A stretch of 64,000 nt of DNA from Gracilibacillus halotolerans. Its GTDB lineage: Bacteria; Bacillota; Bacilli; Bacillales; Amphibacillaceae. The stretch covers positions 1-64,000 of the forward strand of contig NZ_JACHON010000009.1 of the NCBI RefSeq assembly GCF_014206945.1, read 5' to 3'. The notes under the pieces are model-generated. The model worked only from the letters and a program-made list of their open reading frames with translations. It did not search any database and was not told the origin of the DNA. A program made the translations under genes and the position numbers. Numbering within the stretch: the stretch's first letter is position 1; every line of letters starts with the position of its first letter. This document shows positions 18,620 to 27,438 of the stretch, piece by piece.

Positions 18620-20194
18620 TTATTCGTTGTACGTATCTGGTAAATCATTTTCCAATAAAATAATTGCATCCGGTCGATTGAACGTTTTAATTTGCTCAAT
18701 CGCATGATTTAAATCTTTTGCTATAAATAATTGATCTTCAGGATAACCTTTTTCTCTTAGCCCATCTTGAATCGGCTTTGTTTGTTTCTCTCCGACCAGT
18801 ATGACATAATCTGCTGAATCTGCGGCATACGTCCCAAAGGCTTTATTATAATCATATTCTTTATCTCCAAGCTCTACCATTCCAGGTGTCACTAGCACTT
18901 TAAAGCCTTCCATAGAGGAAAGAACTTCTAACGCCATTTTGGAGCCAGTTGGATTCGAGTTAAAACTATCATCAATAACCGTTAAGTTTCCAAAGCCTTT
19001 TTTAATTTCCATTCGATGAGGAACGGCTTGAATTTTCTTAACCCCTTGTTGAATTTTATTTAAAGGTACCTCCATCTCCCACGCTACACTTATCGCCGCT
19101 AATATATTGTAAACATTATGCTTACCAAGTAATTTTGTTTCAAAGTCAGCATCTAATGAACCATCTTTATTTTTAACATGGAAAGTAGTCCCTTTATGGT
19201 GGAATTGAATATTTGTCGCTATAAAATCTGCATCATTATTTTCAATCCCAAAATATACTTTTCTACAATTATTTTGCGGGGTATACGACATAATATTTTC
19301 GTCATCCCCATTTAAAAACACTACACCATCTGGTGGTAATGTTTCTACAATTTCAAATTTGGTCTTCTTAATAGTATCTAGTGTCTTAAACGTTTCTAAA
19401 TGTTGCTCGCCAATTGCAGTTAAAATCGCGTATTTATGACCAACTAGCTCACAGATTTCTTGAATATTACCAGGCTCTTTTGCTCCCATCTCAGCAATAA
19501 ATACATCATGGTACGGCTTTAGAGAGTTTCGAATCGTAATCGTTACACCTATTTTCGTATTATAAGAATTAGGAGTCTTTAATGTATTTAAATGCGTTGA
19601 TAAAATTGTATCTAAAGCAAATTTAGTACTTGTTTTTCCGAAGCTTCCTGTAATACCTACAGTTGTCGTCTGTCTTGCACTATTCATTCGATTTCTAGCA
19701 TCTTTATAATAGCGCTCTTTAATTCCATTCTCAATTGGTCGATTGACGAGATTCGCTACTAATACAATTCCATAAACAAAGATAGTAGCTAAAACCATAA
19801 CAAGCGTACCAATTCGGTATGTTTCCTCGTGCCAAACAAAGTGTAAATTAACGGCTAGTATAACGATATAAATGATTGCAATTGTAGCCATTAATCGTTT
19901 TACACGCGCGGTAATAACAAGTTTTTTCTTTTCTGGTTTTTCACGATGCGTAAGTATACCAATAGCGAGTATAGCTAAAATGACGATATACCAATCAAAA
20001 AGCATACATATAAGTGCAAGGATTATGATGATGATGTCTTTTACTGGTACGACTTTTAGAGGTGAGCCTTTCATCCAATGAAATAAACGGTTGTTGAAAT
20101 AACTATTAAGCTGTAACATATGAATTGCTTTTTTTGTACGGAGTAGCAGATAGACAACCCATACGATTGATAAAATAATAAAGATAACTTTCAT
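18620..20194 (-). CDS. membrane-anchored Mur ligase (MurF-like)
   Basis: A 524-aa protein with a membrane domain fused to a Mur ligase. About four or five hydrophobic segments occupy residues 1-155 (1-18, 52-82, 104-124, 130-153). The ATP-binding P-loop is TGSFGKTSTK (about 179-188). EMGAKEPGNI, the AIGEQHLETF stretch and the DDSFNSNPTGSKMALEVL C-terminal domain are MurF-like. Housekeeping MurF has no membrane helices and a different N-terminal domain. The gene sits 1 bp after the hydrolase and 12 bp before the Ddl-type ligase, the enzyme whose product MurF uses. A UDP-muramyl or lipid-linked acceptor at the membrane is inference. Confidence 0.83.
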   Translation of the reverse strand: MKVIFIILSIVWVVYLLLRTKKAIHMLQLNSYFNNRLFHWMKGSPLKVVPVKDIIIIILALICMLFDWYIVILAILAIGILTHREKPEKKKLVITARVKRLMATIAIIYIVILAVNLHFVWHEETYRIGTLVMVLATIFVYGIVLVANLVNRPIENGIKERYYKDARNRMNSARQTTTVGITGSFGKTSTKFALDTILSTHLNTLKTPNSYNTKIGVTITIRNSLKPYHDVFIAEMGAKEPGNIQEICELVGHKYAILTAIGEQHLETFKTLDTIKKTKFEIVETLPPDGVVFLNGDDENIMSYTPQNNCRKVYFGIENNDADFIATNIQFHHKGTTFHVKNKDGSLDADFETKLLGKHNVYNILAAISVAWEMEVPLNKIQQGVKKIQAVPHRMEIKKGFGNLTVIDDSFNSNPTGSKMALEVLSSMEGFKVLVTPGMVELGDKEYDYNKAFGTYAADSADYVILVGEKQTKPIQDGLREKGYPEDQLFIAKDLNHAIEQIKTFNRPDAIILLENDLPDTYNE

Positions 20195-20195
20195 A

Positions 20196-20966
20196 TTAGT
20201 TGACCCCTTTATCTTCTTCTAAAAACGAGTTCATAATGAGGTGTACTCGATTCTGTTGTTCTAAAAACACGTAATGACCGGCATTGTCTAGAGCAACAAG
20301 TCCAGCGCCCGGTATAAGCTGCTCCATTTTTTTACCGTCCTCTAGCGGAGTAGCAGTATCGTTCTTTCCCCAAATTAATAGAGTCGGGGCCTTAATGTGT
20401 GGCATATGATGCTGTAAGTCCTCATTCACAACCTTACTTAAGGTTTGTTGCATAACTCTAGAAGCCTTCTGATAATCACTAGATCCAGCTTTACCACGAT
20501 ATTTCTCCATAATTTGATCTTTATATTTATTTAAAATTGGTAAGTTTAACACTTTTTTCAACGCTTTATAGGAGTATACTTTCATATAATAATCGAAGCT
20601 TCTTTTTGGCTTAATCCCTGCACTTCCAATCAGGATAATTTTATGAACAGAGTGACGGGAGGCAAATTTAATCGAGACTCTTCCTCCAAAAGAATGACCA
20701 ACAAGAATTGGATTTTCGATTTCAAGCTTAGCTAAAAACTCTTCAAAAAACTGGACATATCTTTCTACATCCCATGGCTCAAGTGGTTCATCACTTTTAC
20801 CGAATCCTGGAAAATCAAGAGAAATTACTTGGAAGTTGGGAAGTAAATAATTTTCCATGGATTCAAACAAATCTAGGCTAGTTCCCCATCCATGCAGTAA
20901 TACAATTGGCTGACCTTGCCCCGCCAAATGATAATGTATTTTTAGTCCATCTATATTTATAAACAC
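20196..20966 (-). CDS. alpha/beta-fold hydrolase
   Basis: A 256-aa alpha/beta hydrolase. The oxyanion motif is LLHGWGTS (about 23-30), the nucleophile elbow VGHSFGGR (about 94-101), a likely catalytic Asp in GKNDTATP and the catalytic His in DNAGHYVFLE. It resembles the C-C-bond hydrolase and haloperoxidase-like group. No signal peptide. It is the first gene of a tight cluster with a MurF-like and a Ddl-like ligase (gap of 1 bp), so a role in cell-wall precursor handling is suggested by context only. Confidence 0.85.
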   Translation of the reverse strand: MFINIDGLKIHYHLAGQGQPIVLLHGWGTSLDLFESMENYLLPNFQVISLDFPGFGKSDEPLEPWDVERYVQFFEEFLAKLEIENPILVGHSFGGRVSIKFASRHSVHKIILIGSAGIKPKRSFDYYMKVYSYKALKKVLNLPILNKYKDQIMEKYRGKAGSSDYQKASRVMQQTLSKVVNEDLQHHMPHIKAPTLLIWGKNDTATPLEDGKKMEQLIPGAGLVALDNAGHYVFLEQQNRVHLIMNSFLEEDKGVN

Positions 20967-21225
20967 ACGCAGACTCTCCTTCAGACGATATCATACCATT
21001 CGTTCGTCACTCTTACTATATGAGGTTTGAACGTTATTTAGTAAAAACAATTAAATTTCCTTAATAACAAAAAAAGAAAAGGCAAACCTATTACACCTGT
21101 ACTCTGACAAAATTCTATCCTTAATCATATCACAATTTATACCTAAACTAATAATGAAAAATGTCTCTTTAATCAGAATTCGCTCTAACTTATTTAAAAG
21201 TAAACTTGTCATATTTCTTTTTATA

Positions 21226-21254
21226 TGTTAACCTTCAATTTATAAAAGTTAACA
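21226..21254 (+). promoter_or_regulatory. BirA-type operator in front of bioY
   Basis: TGTTAACC (21226-21233) and AGTTAACA (21247-21254) form an inverted repeat with a 13-bp gap, 14 bp before the bioY start codon. This matches the Bacillus biotin-repressor operator (GTTAAC half sites). With biotin present BirA should repress bioY. Confidence 0.8.
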
Positions 21255-21268
21255 AAGGAGAGATAAAG

Positions 21269-21826
21269 TTGAAAGTTAATGCGTTACGAGGTTTAATTTT
21301 AGCAAGTATTTTTGTGGCTATTACAGCAATCCTAGCACAGGTACAAGTTCAACTATGGATTGTTCCGTTTAGTGGACAAACCTTAGCAGTTGGGTTGGCT
21401 GCTACTATTCTCGGAAGTCGGTACGGTGCACTTTCAATGGTCGGTTACTTGTTAGTTGGGCTAATAGGGGTTCCAGTGTTTGCTGGACTTTCTGGTGGGC
21501 CACATGTAGTATTTGGACCTACTGGCGGTTATATTATTGGATTTATCGCATCTGCTTTTGCAATTGGCTGGATTTTGGAGAAATCAACATTTAATTTGAA
21601 CATGGCGATAATAGCCAACGTAGTCGGTATGTTTGTTAGTTTACTATTTGGAGTTGTACAATTAAAGTTTATTCTAGACTTAAGCTGGGGTGCAGCGATG
21701 GCATCAGGATTTTATCCATTTCTAATAGTTGGCTTAATAAAAGCATTTCTAGCTAGTTGGATTGGAATTATGGTACGCAAACGACTTATTCAAGCAAACG
21801 TAATGGATGTAAAATCTGTAGCTTGA
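21269..21826 (+). CDS. bioY: biotin ECF transporter S component
   Basis: A 185-aa membrane protein with about six helices that binds biotin in an ECF-type transporter, using a shared EcfAA'T module encoded elsewhere. Typical motifs are QVQLWIVPFSGQTLAVGLAA in overlapping parts, GSRYGALSMVGYLLVGLIGVPVFAG (in parts) and GPTGGYIIGF. I place the start at TTG 21269 because AAAGGAG lies upstream. A longer frame from 21206 would run through the operator. Regulated by the BirA-type site just upstream. Confidence 0.96.
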   Translation: MKVNALRGLILASIFVAITAILAQVQVQLWIVPFSGQTLAVGLAATILGSRYGALSMVGYLLVGLIGVPVFAGLSGGPHVVFGPTGGYIIGFIASAFAIGWILEKSTFNLNMAIIANVVGMFVSLLFGVVQLKFILDLSWGAAMASGFYPFLIVGLIKAFLASWIGIMVRKRLIQANVMDVKSVA

Positions 21827-21870
21827 TCTGTCATATGTTATTTCTACATAAAATAACTTAACAAATAAAA

Positions 21871-21903
21871 AGGATTCTATTATCTGCTTGATAGTAGAAT
21901 CCT
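21871..21903. terminator. terminator between bioY and the binding-protein gene
   Basis: AGGATTCTATTATC (21871-21884) and GATAGTAGAATCCT (21890-21903) form a 14-bp stem with one mismatch and a 5-nt loop. The A run before it gives TTTTTATTT on the minus strand, so it best terminates the minus-strand operon. It may also stop bioY transcription. Confidence 0.82.
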
Positions 21904-21912
21904 CTCTCAATA

Positions 21913-23223
21913 TTATTCTCTTTCCGCTTTATCGAACTCTTGTAATAATTGTTGTTCATATTTAATTCTGCTTTTTACATCATCATGGAAACGGTGGACA
22001 TTTTCCATCGTAAATGGTTCTCCCCAATTTAAGTTTTTGAGGGTTACATCCCATATCATCTTAATGTCATCATCAAAGACATGTGGTTTCCCAGGCATAT
22101 TACTATCTAGACTTTCCCAGTATACTGGTTGTAGGTTCTGATTCTGAAAATAAGGGTCTTGTTTGATACCTGTATAGATATTTAACATATCATTCGTCAT
22201 ATGTTTTACAAACTCCCATGCAAGCATCTTATCCTCGCTTTGAGAGCTAATAGCCATAGACATACTGTTGTATTGGTCAATAGCGGTTAATTCAAAAGGC
22301 AATGTAGTAATCGCCCATTTCCCTTCTTGTTCAGGTGCCCACCCTTTTAAATGATGGTCCATATAACTCGCACCTATAAACATGATAAGCTCATCATCCC
22401 TTAACGCTTGTTGCGTCTCCTGTTCCCAAATTGTCTTTCCAAAATCTAATTGTTCATCATAAATAGTTATCGCCGTTTTATGGATATCTAACCATTCATT
22501 CGAACTGCCGATATACTCGTTTTGCTCGTCCATAAAATAGTTAGCTCTGAATAGAGTATCTAGAAACGTTACCTCCGTATCAGTTATATAATATCCCTTC
22601 TCTTTCAAATCTCGCGCCATTGTTAACCAATTATACGTATTGTTTAGATACACTGCTAGATCTTGCGGATCACTTGGATATCCTAATTCTTCTAAAATGT
22701 CTACTCGATAATACATTACATACGGAAAATATAGTAATGGAACAATATTCATTTCTTGGCTCTGCGAATCTATATATGGTTTCATGAGCCCTTCTGGTCG
22801 ATTATCTAGGTAGGTAGGATCATCGTAATATTCATCTAATAAGTTCTCAAAACCATTTATACTAGAAAAAGACCCTAAAAACTCATCGGGTATTACAAAT
22901 ATATCCGGTGACTTATTCATGACGAGACTCGACCGATATTGAGAGACTAACGTACTTTTTCCCATCTCCTTAATTTCTACCTCTACATTCGGAAACTTTT
23001 CAGAAAAAGCAGTAAGTGAGCCCTGCAATATATCATCATGTGTCCATACCTTTAAAACTTTTTTTTCTGATATTTCTACAGTATTATTTTCTGTTTTTTC
23101 TTTATAATTAGCTAACGGGGTTTGCTCAATTGGAATAAATGCTGATTTACTACAAGCTGTTAATAGTAAACCTATAACAATATATAAGGCTAAATAGAAT
23201 ATTTTCTTATCTATGATAATCAA
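21913..23223 (-). CDS. extracellular solute-binding lipoprotein (sugar type, orphan)
   Basis: A 436-aa lipoprotein with signal peptide and lipobox LLLTAC (Cys at about 24). The mature part has the type 1 periplasmic-binding fold of carbohydrate ABC transporters: LKVWTHDDIL, the EKFPNVEVEIKEMG strand pair, SPDIFVIPDEFLGSF, YFPYVMYYRVDILEELGYPSDP and MSMAISSQSEDKMLAWEFVKHM (in parts). No ABC permease or ATPase gene is near. It starts 6 bp after the stop of a seven-helix GGDEF protein gene and is surely co-transcribed. It may feed ligand information to that protein instead of to a transporter (inference). Confidence 0.87.
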   Translation of the reverse strand: MIIIDKKIFYLALYIVIGLLLTACSKSAFIPIEQTPLANYKEKTENNTVEISEKKVLKVWTHDDILQGSLTAFSEKFPNVEVEIKEMGKSTLVSQYRSSLVMNKSPDIFVIPDEFLGSFSSINGFENLLDEYYDDPTYLDNRPEGLMKPYIDSQSQEMNIVPLLYFPYVMYYRVDILEELGYPSDPQDLAVYLNNTYNWLTMARDLKEKGYYITDTEVTFLDTLFRANYFMDEQNEYIGSSNEWLDIHKTAITIYDEQLDFGKTIWEQETQQALRDDELIMFIGASYMDHHLKGWAPEQEGKWAITTLPFELTAIDQYNSMSMAISSQSEDKMLAWEFVKHMTNDMLNIYTGIKQDPYFQNQNLQPVYWESLDSNMPGKPHVFDDDIKMIWDVTLKNLNWGEPFTMENVHRFHDDVKSRIKYEQQLLQEFDKAERE

Positions 23224-23229
23224 CCTCCG

Positions 23230-25056
23230 CTACCCATCATTACTTTCATCTCGCAAAACTTTCCGCTCGTACATTTTTTGATCTGCCTCATGCAGTAAAT
23301 CGTCAATCGTTGCTCCATCGTCTGGATAGAAGCTAACACCTATGCTGGCAGTTAAATGAATAACTAGTTTGTTATTAAGCTGTATAGGCTGCTCGCATAT
23401 ATGCTCTAGCTCTTTACGTATAATCGTTACTTCTTCTCTAGACACGAATCGTAGAACACCGACAAATTCATCACCCGCTAGACGATATGGAGTGAACTCT
23501 GGGTATGATGCTTTGAATTCAAGAAGACGTCTACCAAATCTCTTAAGTAATACATCTCCTGTTTGATGCCCATACGTGTCATTCACTTCTTTAAAACGAT
23601 CCAAGTCGATAAAAAACAGGCAAAATTCTTGTTCTTGTAAATCCGTCCGCCTTATTATATGAGGTAATTCTTCATAGAATTTATTCCGATTTCCTAGTAA
23701 AGTTAAGGAATCATAATGAGCAAGTCGGAATAGCTTATTTTCTGATTCCATCAATTGATCTGTCTTCTCTGTTAATTGTTTGTTTTTTCGTTCTATCACA
23801 GAGAACATATGGCGTAGTTCCGTTGCAACTTGCTTAATATTGTTCGCCAATTCATCAAATTCTCTGATCCTAGTAGCTTTAAAATTCAATGCCTCATTAT
23901 TTTTCATTCGTATCGGAAGATTAGTAGCAAGGCTCGTAATATGGAAAATAGATTTAGTTAAAATCCTATTAATAATAATTGTAAACAGAAGAGCTACTAA
24001 TATGACAGCTAATAAAAATATTAAATAGTGGTAAAGCTGCTTAATTATTTTGACAATACTTTCTTCTAAAGGGACGATTAAAAAAGCCTCACTAGACAAC
24101 ATGGAGGTGCTAGAAATAAACGAACTTTGATGCCATCCGTTTAGAGATTCCCCCGATTGAGGAATATAAATAAAACCATTCTCCATGATTGTTTTACCAA
24201 TACCGTTTTGGATATCATCCTTATGACTCCACTGGATTTGATCTTGATTTATTGTAAGCCATGCTTCTCCATAATTATTAAAAAGTATCACTTGCTGATT
24301 CCGATCACCAATAAACTCTGAGAAAATAGCGTATAAATTAGCCTTTTGTAGGTCTGATTCAAGTCTAAACTCCATAATTTCTGACAATTCTAATGAAGAT
24401 GCTTCCTCAGCTACTCTATTTTTAAAGGAGTTTGCCTGATACTGTAACGTTTGATACATATCATTTTCTAGGCTTTTTGCGACAATAAATACGATTAGTA
24501 ATAATGGAAATATCGTAGCAAACAAAATAATATGGGAAATAATCTTTCCAAAATAAAAAGAGCTAGTAGAACGGAAGATTGTACGAAAGCCTTTTATAAC
24601 TGGCAAATAATCACTAATAATATCTGCAACTAATGCACAGAAAAGTAATGTTACTATCTCTTTTACCATTTCAAAATGAAAAAGAGTTGTAGGTAAATCG
24701 CCTGCCAAATATTGACCAATTGGATAAGATAAAAAAACCAGAAGAATATAAACAAAACTCCAGGTAACAAAATCCTTTTTTCTTTTTATCCATAAAAGGC
24801 CAATGATTGCGACTTTGATAATAGAAGTAACAAGTGTGACAATGCTGCCTCCAGTGAACAATGCGGCAACGGAAGTAATAATGGTAACTAGTAACGCGTA
24901 TGGAAGTCCAATTAAGCGGATAGCGGCAAAGAAGATAATATCTGTAAAATAAATATGCGTTCCAAATAAAAGTGGAACTGGGATATGATGAATTAGTATT
25001 GCTATCAATGTAAAAATAATGACTAAAAACATTGGCTTTCTCGTTATTTTATTCAT
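23230..25056 (-). CDS. membrane diguanylate cyclase with HAMP and GGDEF domains
   Basis: A 608-aa protein. Five hydrophobic segments fill residues 8-150, a sixth lies at about 172-195, an extracytoplasmic domain at about 200-335, a seventh helix at about 342-362, then HAMP, a coiled coil (about 415-440) and a GGDEF domain (about 445-600). The catalytic signature is RLAGDEFVGVL, that is AGDEF, an accepted active form, and LGNRNKFYEEL and DLDRFKEVNDTYGHQTGD are intact. No RxxD inhibitory site precedes it. It should make cyclic di-GMP in response to an outside or membrane signal. The start has GGGAG 12 nt upstream. The next gene is an orphan binding lipoprotein. Confidence 0.9.
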   Translation of the reverse strand: MNKITRKPMFLVIIFTLIAILIHHIPVPLLFGTHIYFTDIIFFAAIRLIGLPYALLVTIITSVAALFTGGSIVTLVTSIIKVAIIGLLWIKRKKDFVTWSFVYILLVFLSYPIGQYLAGDLPTTLFHFEMVKEIVTLLFCALVADIISDYLPVIKGFRTIFRSTSSFYFGKIISHIILFATIFPLLLIVFIVAKSLENDMYQTLQYQANSFKNRVAEEASSLELSEIMEFRLESDLQKANLYAIFSEFIGDRNQQVILFNNYGEAWLTINQDQIQWSHKDDIQNGIGKTIMENGFIYIPQSGESLNGWHQSSFISSTSMLSSEAFLIVPLEESIVKIIKQLYHYLIFLLAVILVALLFTIIINRILTKSIFHITSLATNLPIRMKNNEALNFKATRIREFDELANNIKQVATELRHMFSVIERKNKQLTEKTDQLMESENKLFRLAHYDSLTLLGNRNKFYEELPHIIRRTDLQEQEFCLFFIDLDRFKEVNDTYGHQTGDVLLKRFGRRLLEFKASYPEFTPYRLAGDEFVGVLRFVSREEVTIIRKELEHICEQPIQLNNKLVIHLTASIGVSFYPDDGATIDDLLHEADQKMYERKVLRDESNDG

Positions 25057-25541
25057 GGAAACGTCAAACTCCCATCAAAATAGCATATCTAGCATTCCTT
25101 CATATTATAGATTAAACATTACTAATCTCTTACTCTATAATTTCTATATGAAAGGAGCCTATACCTTCATGAAAGAAAAGTATAGGCTGCCTTCTATCTA
25201 TTTCGGCAACTATTCTTATAAATGCCAATATCACCAATTAATTCTTTTTACCCATTAAAACACTTTCGATATAGTCCTATTATATCACAAAAGTCATTTT
25301 TATCTGATATAATTTAACATTTCATACTAAAAGAGTAGTAATAAAACTCAATATCCAGGCGAAAAGTTTCAAAATTCGATAATTCAATTCCTTAATTTGG
25401 TTATGCCGTATTATATTAGTCTTATTAAGTTATTTTCAGCCTATTCTCTCATTATTATAAACGAGGATAGGACAATAGAAAAGCTAAGCCTGTTAATATA
25501 TCTACTCTATTGACAAACGATAGTCTAGAATACTACTAAAA
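25057..25541. other. intergenic region with one inverted repeat
   Basis: No convincing gene is seen in this 485-bp AT-rich stretch. It contains a 9-bp inverted repeat, AGCCTATAC (25156-25164) with GTATAGGCT (25180-25188), without a clear T run. The upstream signals of the GGDEF operon and the terminator of the MFS gene should lie here, but I cannot assign them. Confidence 0.45.
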
Positions 25542-26819
25542 TCATCTTTCTTCATTACCTTCTTTAATAGTTTTTTTTGCCAGCAATGCACTTATCGCTC
25601 CTATTATCGGAAATATAAGAGTTAAGAGTAAGATTGGAGTGTAGCTTCCGAAATAATCGTAACCAATTCCAAAAGGCATGGGGCCTAGAGAAGATCCGAT
25701 TACGACTATCGTCATTCCTACCCCACTAATACTTCCAATATACTTTCTACCAAAGTAATTTGGCCAAATTACGTTAAGACCAATTCGTTCTAAACCGCCT
25801 GATATCCCCCATAAGACACCAAAGACAATTGCTAACCAAAATTGATTCGTAATCATTAAAAGAAGTAAGATGATAAATTGTACGACAAAAATAAAGAATA
25901 ATATGTAATTTGTTTTGATTTTATCCACAATGAAACCAGACGCAAGTGCCATAGGAATTCCTACTATAGCCATTAAACTTAATACTAATGCAGCTACTTC
26001 TATCGATAATCCATTCATTTGCATGATAGAGCTGATATGAAAAGTAATCCCTGTATTAACCATTGCAGGAATCCCCACACATACTAGTATCGCCCAGAAG
26101 GCACGTGTTTTCATCGCTTCTTTTAATGTCCAATCTTCTTCAGCCTCTACATTAGTAGAAGCAAGAAGTCCTTCTTGGTTGATTTCCTTTTTCTCTGAAA
26201 AGCCATCAGGTTCTAATCCGATTTTTTCTGGCCTATTCACTACACCAAAAAAAGCAATCGGAACAAATATAATTAACAGAGCAAATCCCCAAAATTGCCA
26301 TGCAGTTTGCCAATCCCATCTTTGAATAATCCATGTATTTATAATTGGAAATAAGGACGCACTACCAAATGAAAATAAAGTTAAAAGGCCAAATGCTTTT
26401 CCTCTCTTTTTAACAAACCATTGAGCTACTAATGTATTTGGGATAAGCGACATACTTCCTTGACCAAGAATTCGGACGAGAAAAAAACCAATTGCAAGCA
26501 TCCAAATACTTGTAATAAAACTATTATAGAAACAAGCTATTAAAAATAGGAGACCTATTAGGACCATCATAAACCGTTGGCCGAATCGATCGATAAACTT
26601 ACCTACAAACACCATTAATAAACCAGCTGCCAACGTAGCTATTGAATAAACACTAGATACTTGAGTGCGTGACCATCCAAATTCCGTAATGTATTCATCT
26701 ATAAATTGAGAATTAGAATATGTTTGACCCGGGCCAGAAAAAAATAAACCTAAACCTGCTATGATAAGAATAAACCATCCATAGTAAATTCGTTGAAAGA
26801 CTTTTAACTTATGTAACAT
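25542..26819 (-). CDS. MFS transporter (oxalate/formate- or monocarboxylate-type)
   Basis: A 425-aa membrane protein with 12 hydrophobic segments. YYGWFILIIAGLGLFFSGPGQTYS (in parts), GKFIDRFGQR (motif A, about 75-84) and LIPNTLVAQWFVKKRGKAFG (in parts) are typical of the OFA/monocarboxylate branch of MFS. I choose ATG 26819 because AGGAGTG precedes it. A GTG three codons upstream would put that site inside the gene. The gene stands alone and the substrate, probably a small organic anion, is unknown. Confidence 0.86.
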   Translation of the reverse strand: MLHKLKVFQRIYYGWFILIIAGLGLFFSGPGQTYSNSQFIDEYITEFGWSRTQVSSVYSIATLAAGLLMVFVGKFIDRFGQRFMMVLIGLLFLIACFYNSFITSIWMLAIGFFLVRILGQGSMSLIPNTLVAQWFVKKRGKAFGLLTLFSFGSASLFPIINTWIIQRWDWQTAWQFWGFALLIIFVPIAFFGVVNRPEKIGLEPDGFSEKKEINQEGLLASTNVEAEEDWTLKEAMKTRAFWAILVCVGIPAMVNTGITFHISSIMQMNGLSIEVAALVLSLMAIVGIPMALASGFIVDKIKTNYILFFIFVVQFIILLLLMITNQFWLAIVFGVLWGISGGLERIGLNVIWPNYFGRKYIGSISGVGMTIVVIGSSLGPMPFGIGYDYFGSYTPILLLTLIFPIIGAISALLAKKTIKEGNEER

Positions 26820-26990
26820 GCACTTCACTCCTAGACGTTATAAAAACAGTACAATTCATTTTAGCAATTACTCTTTAATAAGGAAAGGTAAGCGTTTAAT
26901 ATAAGCTGTTCTTTTCTGAAGAGTAAGATGTGCTAAATCACCCCCGTACACTACCCTAAAGATTATCCTTTTGTCGAGGACACCTGAAAA

Positions 26991-27434
26991 GGGGCTGGGA
27001 CAGAATTATTTAATCATACTACAAACCGAACGATTCGTTAGAATCAGGGAGTAAATGTGGTGCAAGAGGGAGAACCATTCGATGGGCCTTTCAGGGCGAG
27101 GCAGGTAAAAGAGGCTTTCAGCCGCAGAGTAAAAAGGCCGAGCATAAAAAAATAGCACGAAAATCCAATCAAATCATGGAAAGGATATAAATAGCCAAGT
27201 CAAAATACAAGACTCCTGCAGGAAAAGCAACAGCCGAAAATCCATTACAAAAGTTTTTATATAACTTTTGTAATTAGTTGAGGCGTTGCCGAGGTATAGG
27301 AAACACTGTGCAAGTATTTTTTGCACAGATGTTAACTTATACCCTATGGGTAAAAGCGAAGTATTTTGACAAGGCGTTAGTATAACACTCGGATTTTGCA
27401 TTATGAAAATTACTTCTGTCTCAGTTCTCTTTTT
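26991..27434. repeat. dispersed structured repeat, copy A
   Basis: This stretch without a gene is bounded by imperfect terminal inverted repeats: GGGCTGGGACAGAATTATT on the left and the complement of AATTACTTCTGTCTCAGTTC on the right. It shares a 105-nt core (27263-27367) with a second copy at 53725-53832, about 95% identical by eye. The core holds a perfect 8-bp hairpin CTGTGCAA/TTGCACAG nested inside GGTATA/TATACC. A shorter shared block AGACTCCTGCAGGAAA lies at 27210. It could be a MITE-like element or a structured RNA. Confidence 0.8.
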
Positions 27435-27438
27435 CTAT

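Noticed and set aside
25148-25258. Short plus-strand frame with AAAGGAG inside
   Set aside because: The frame is 36 codons or fewer, lies across an inverted repeat, and has no recognisable protein features. It could not be supported over chance.
26829-27434. CRISPR or tandem repeat array in the intergenic region
   Set aside because: There are no regularly spaced direct repeats. The similarity is to one distant copy and not to neighbouring units.
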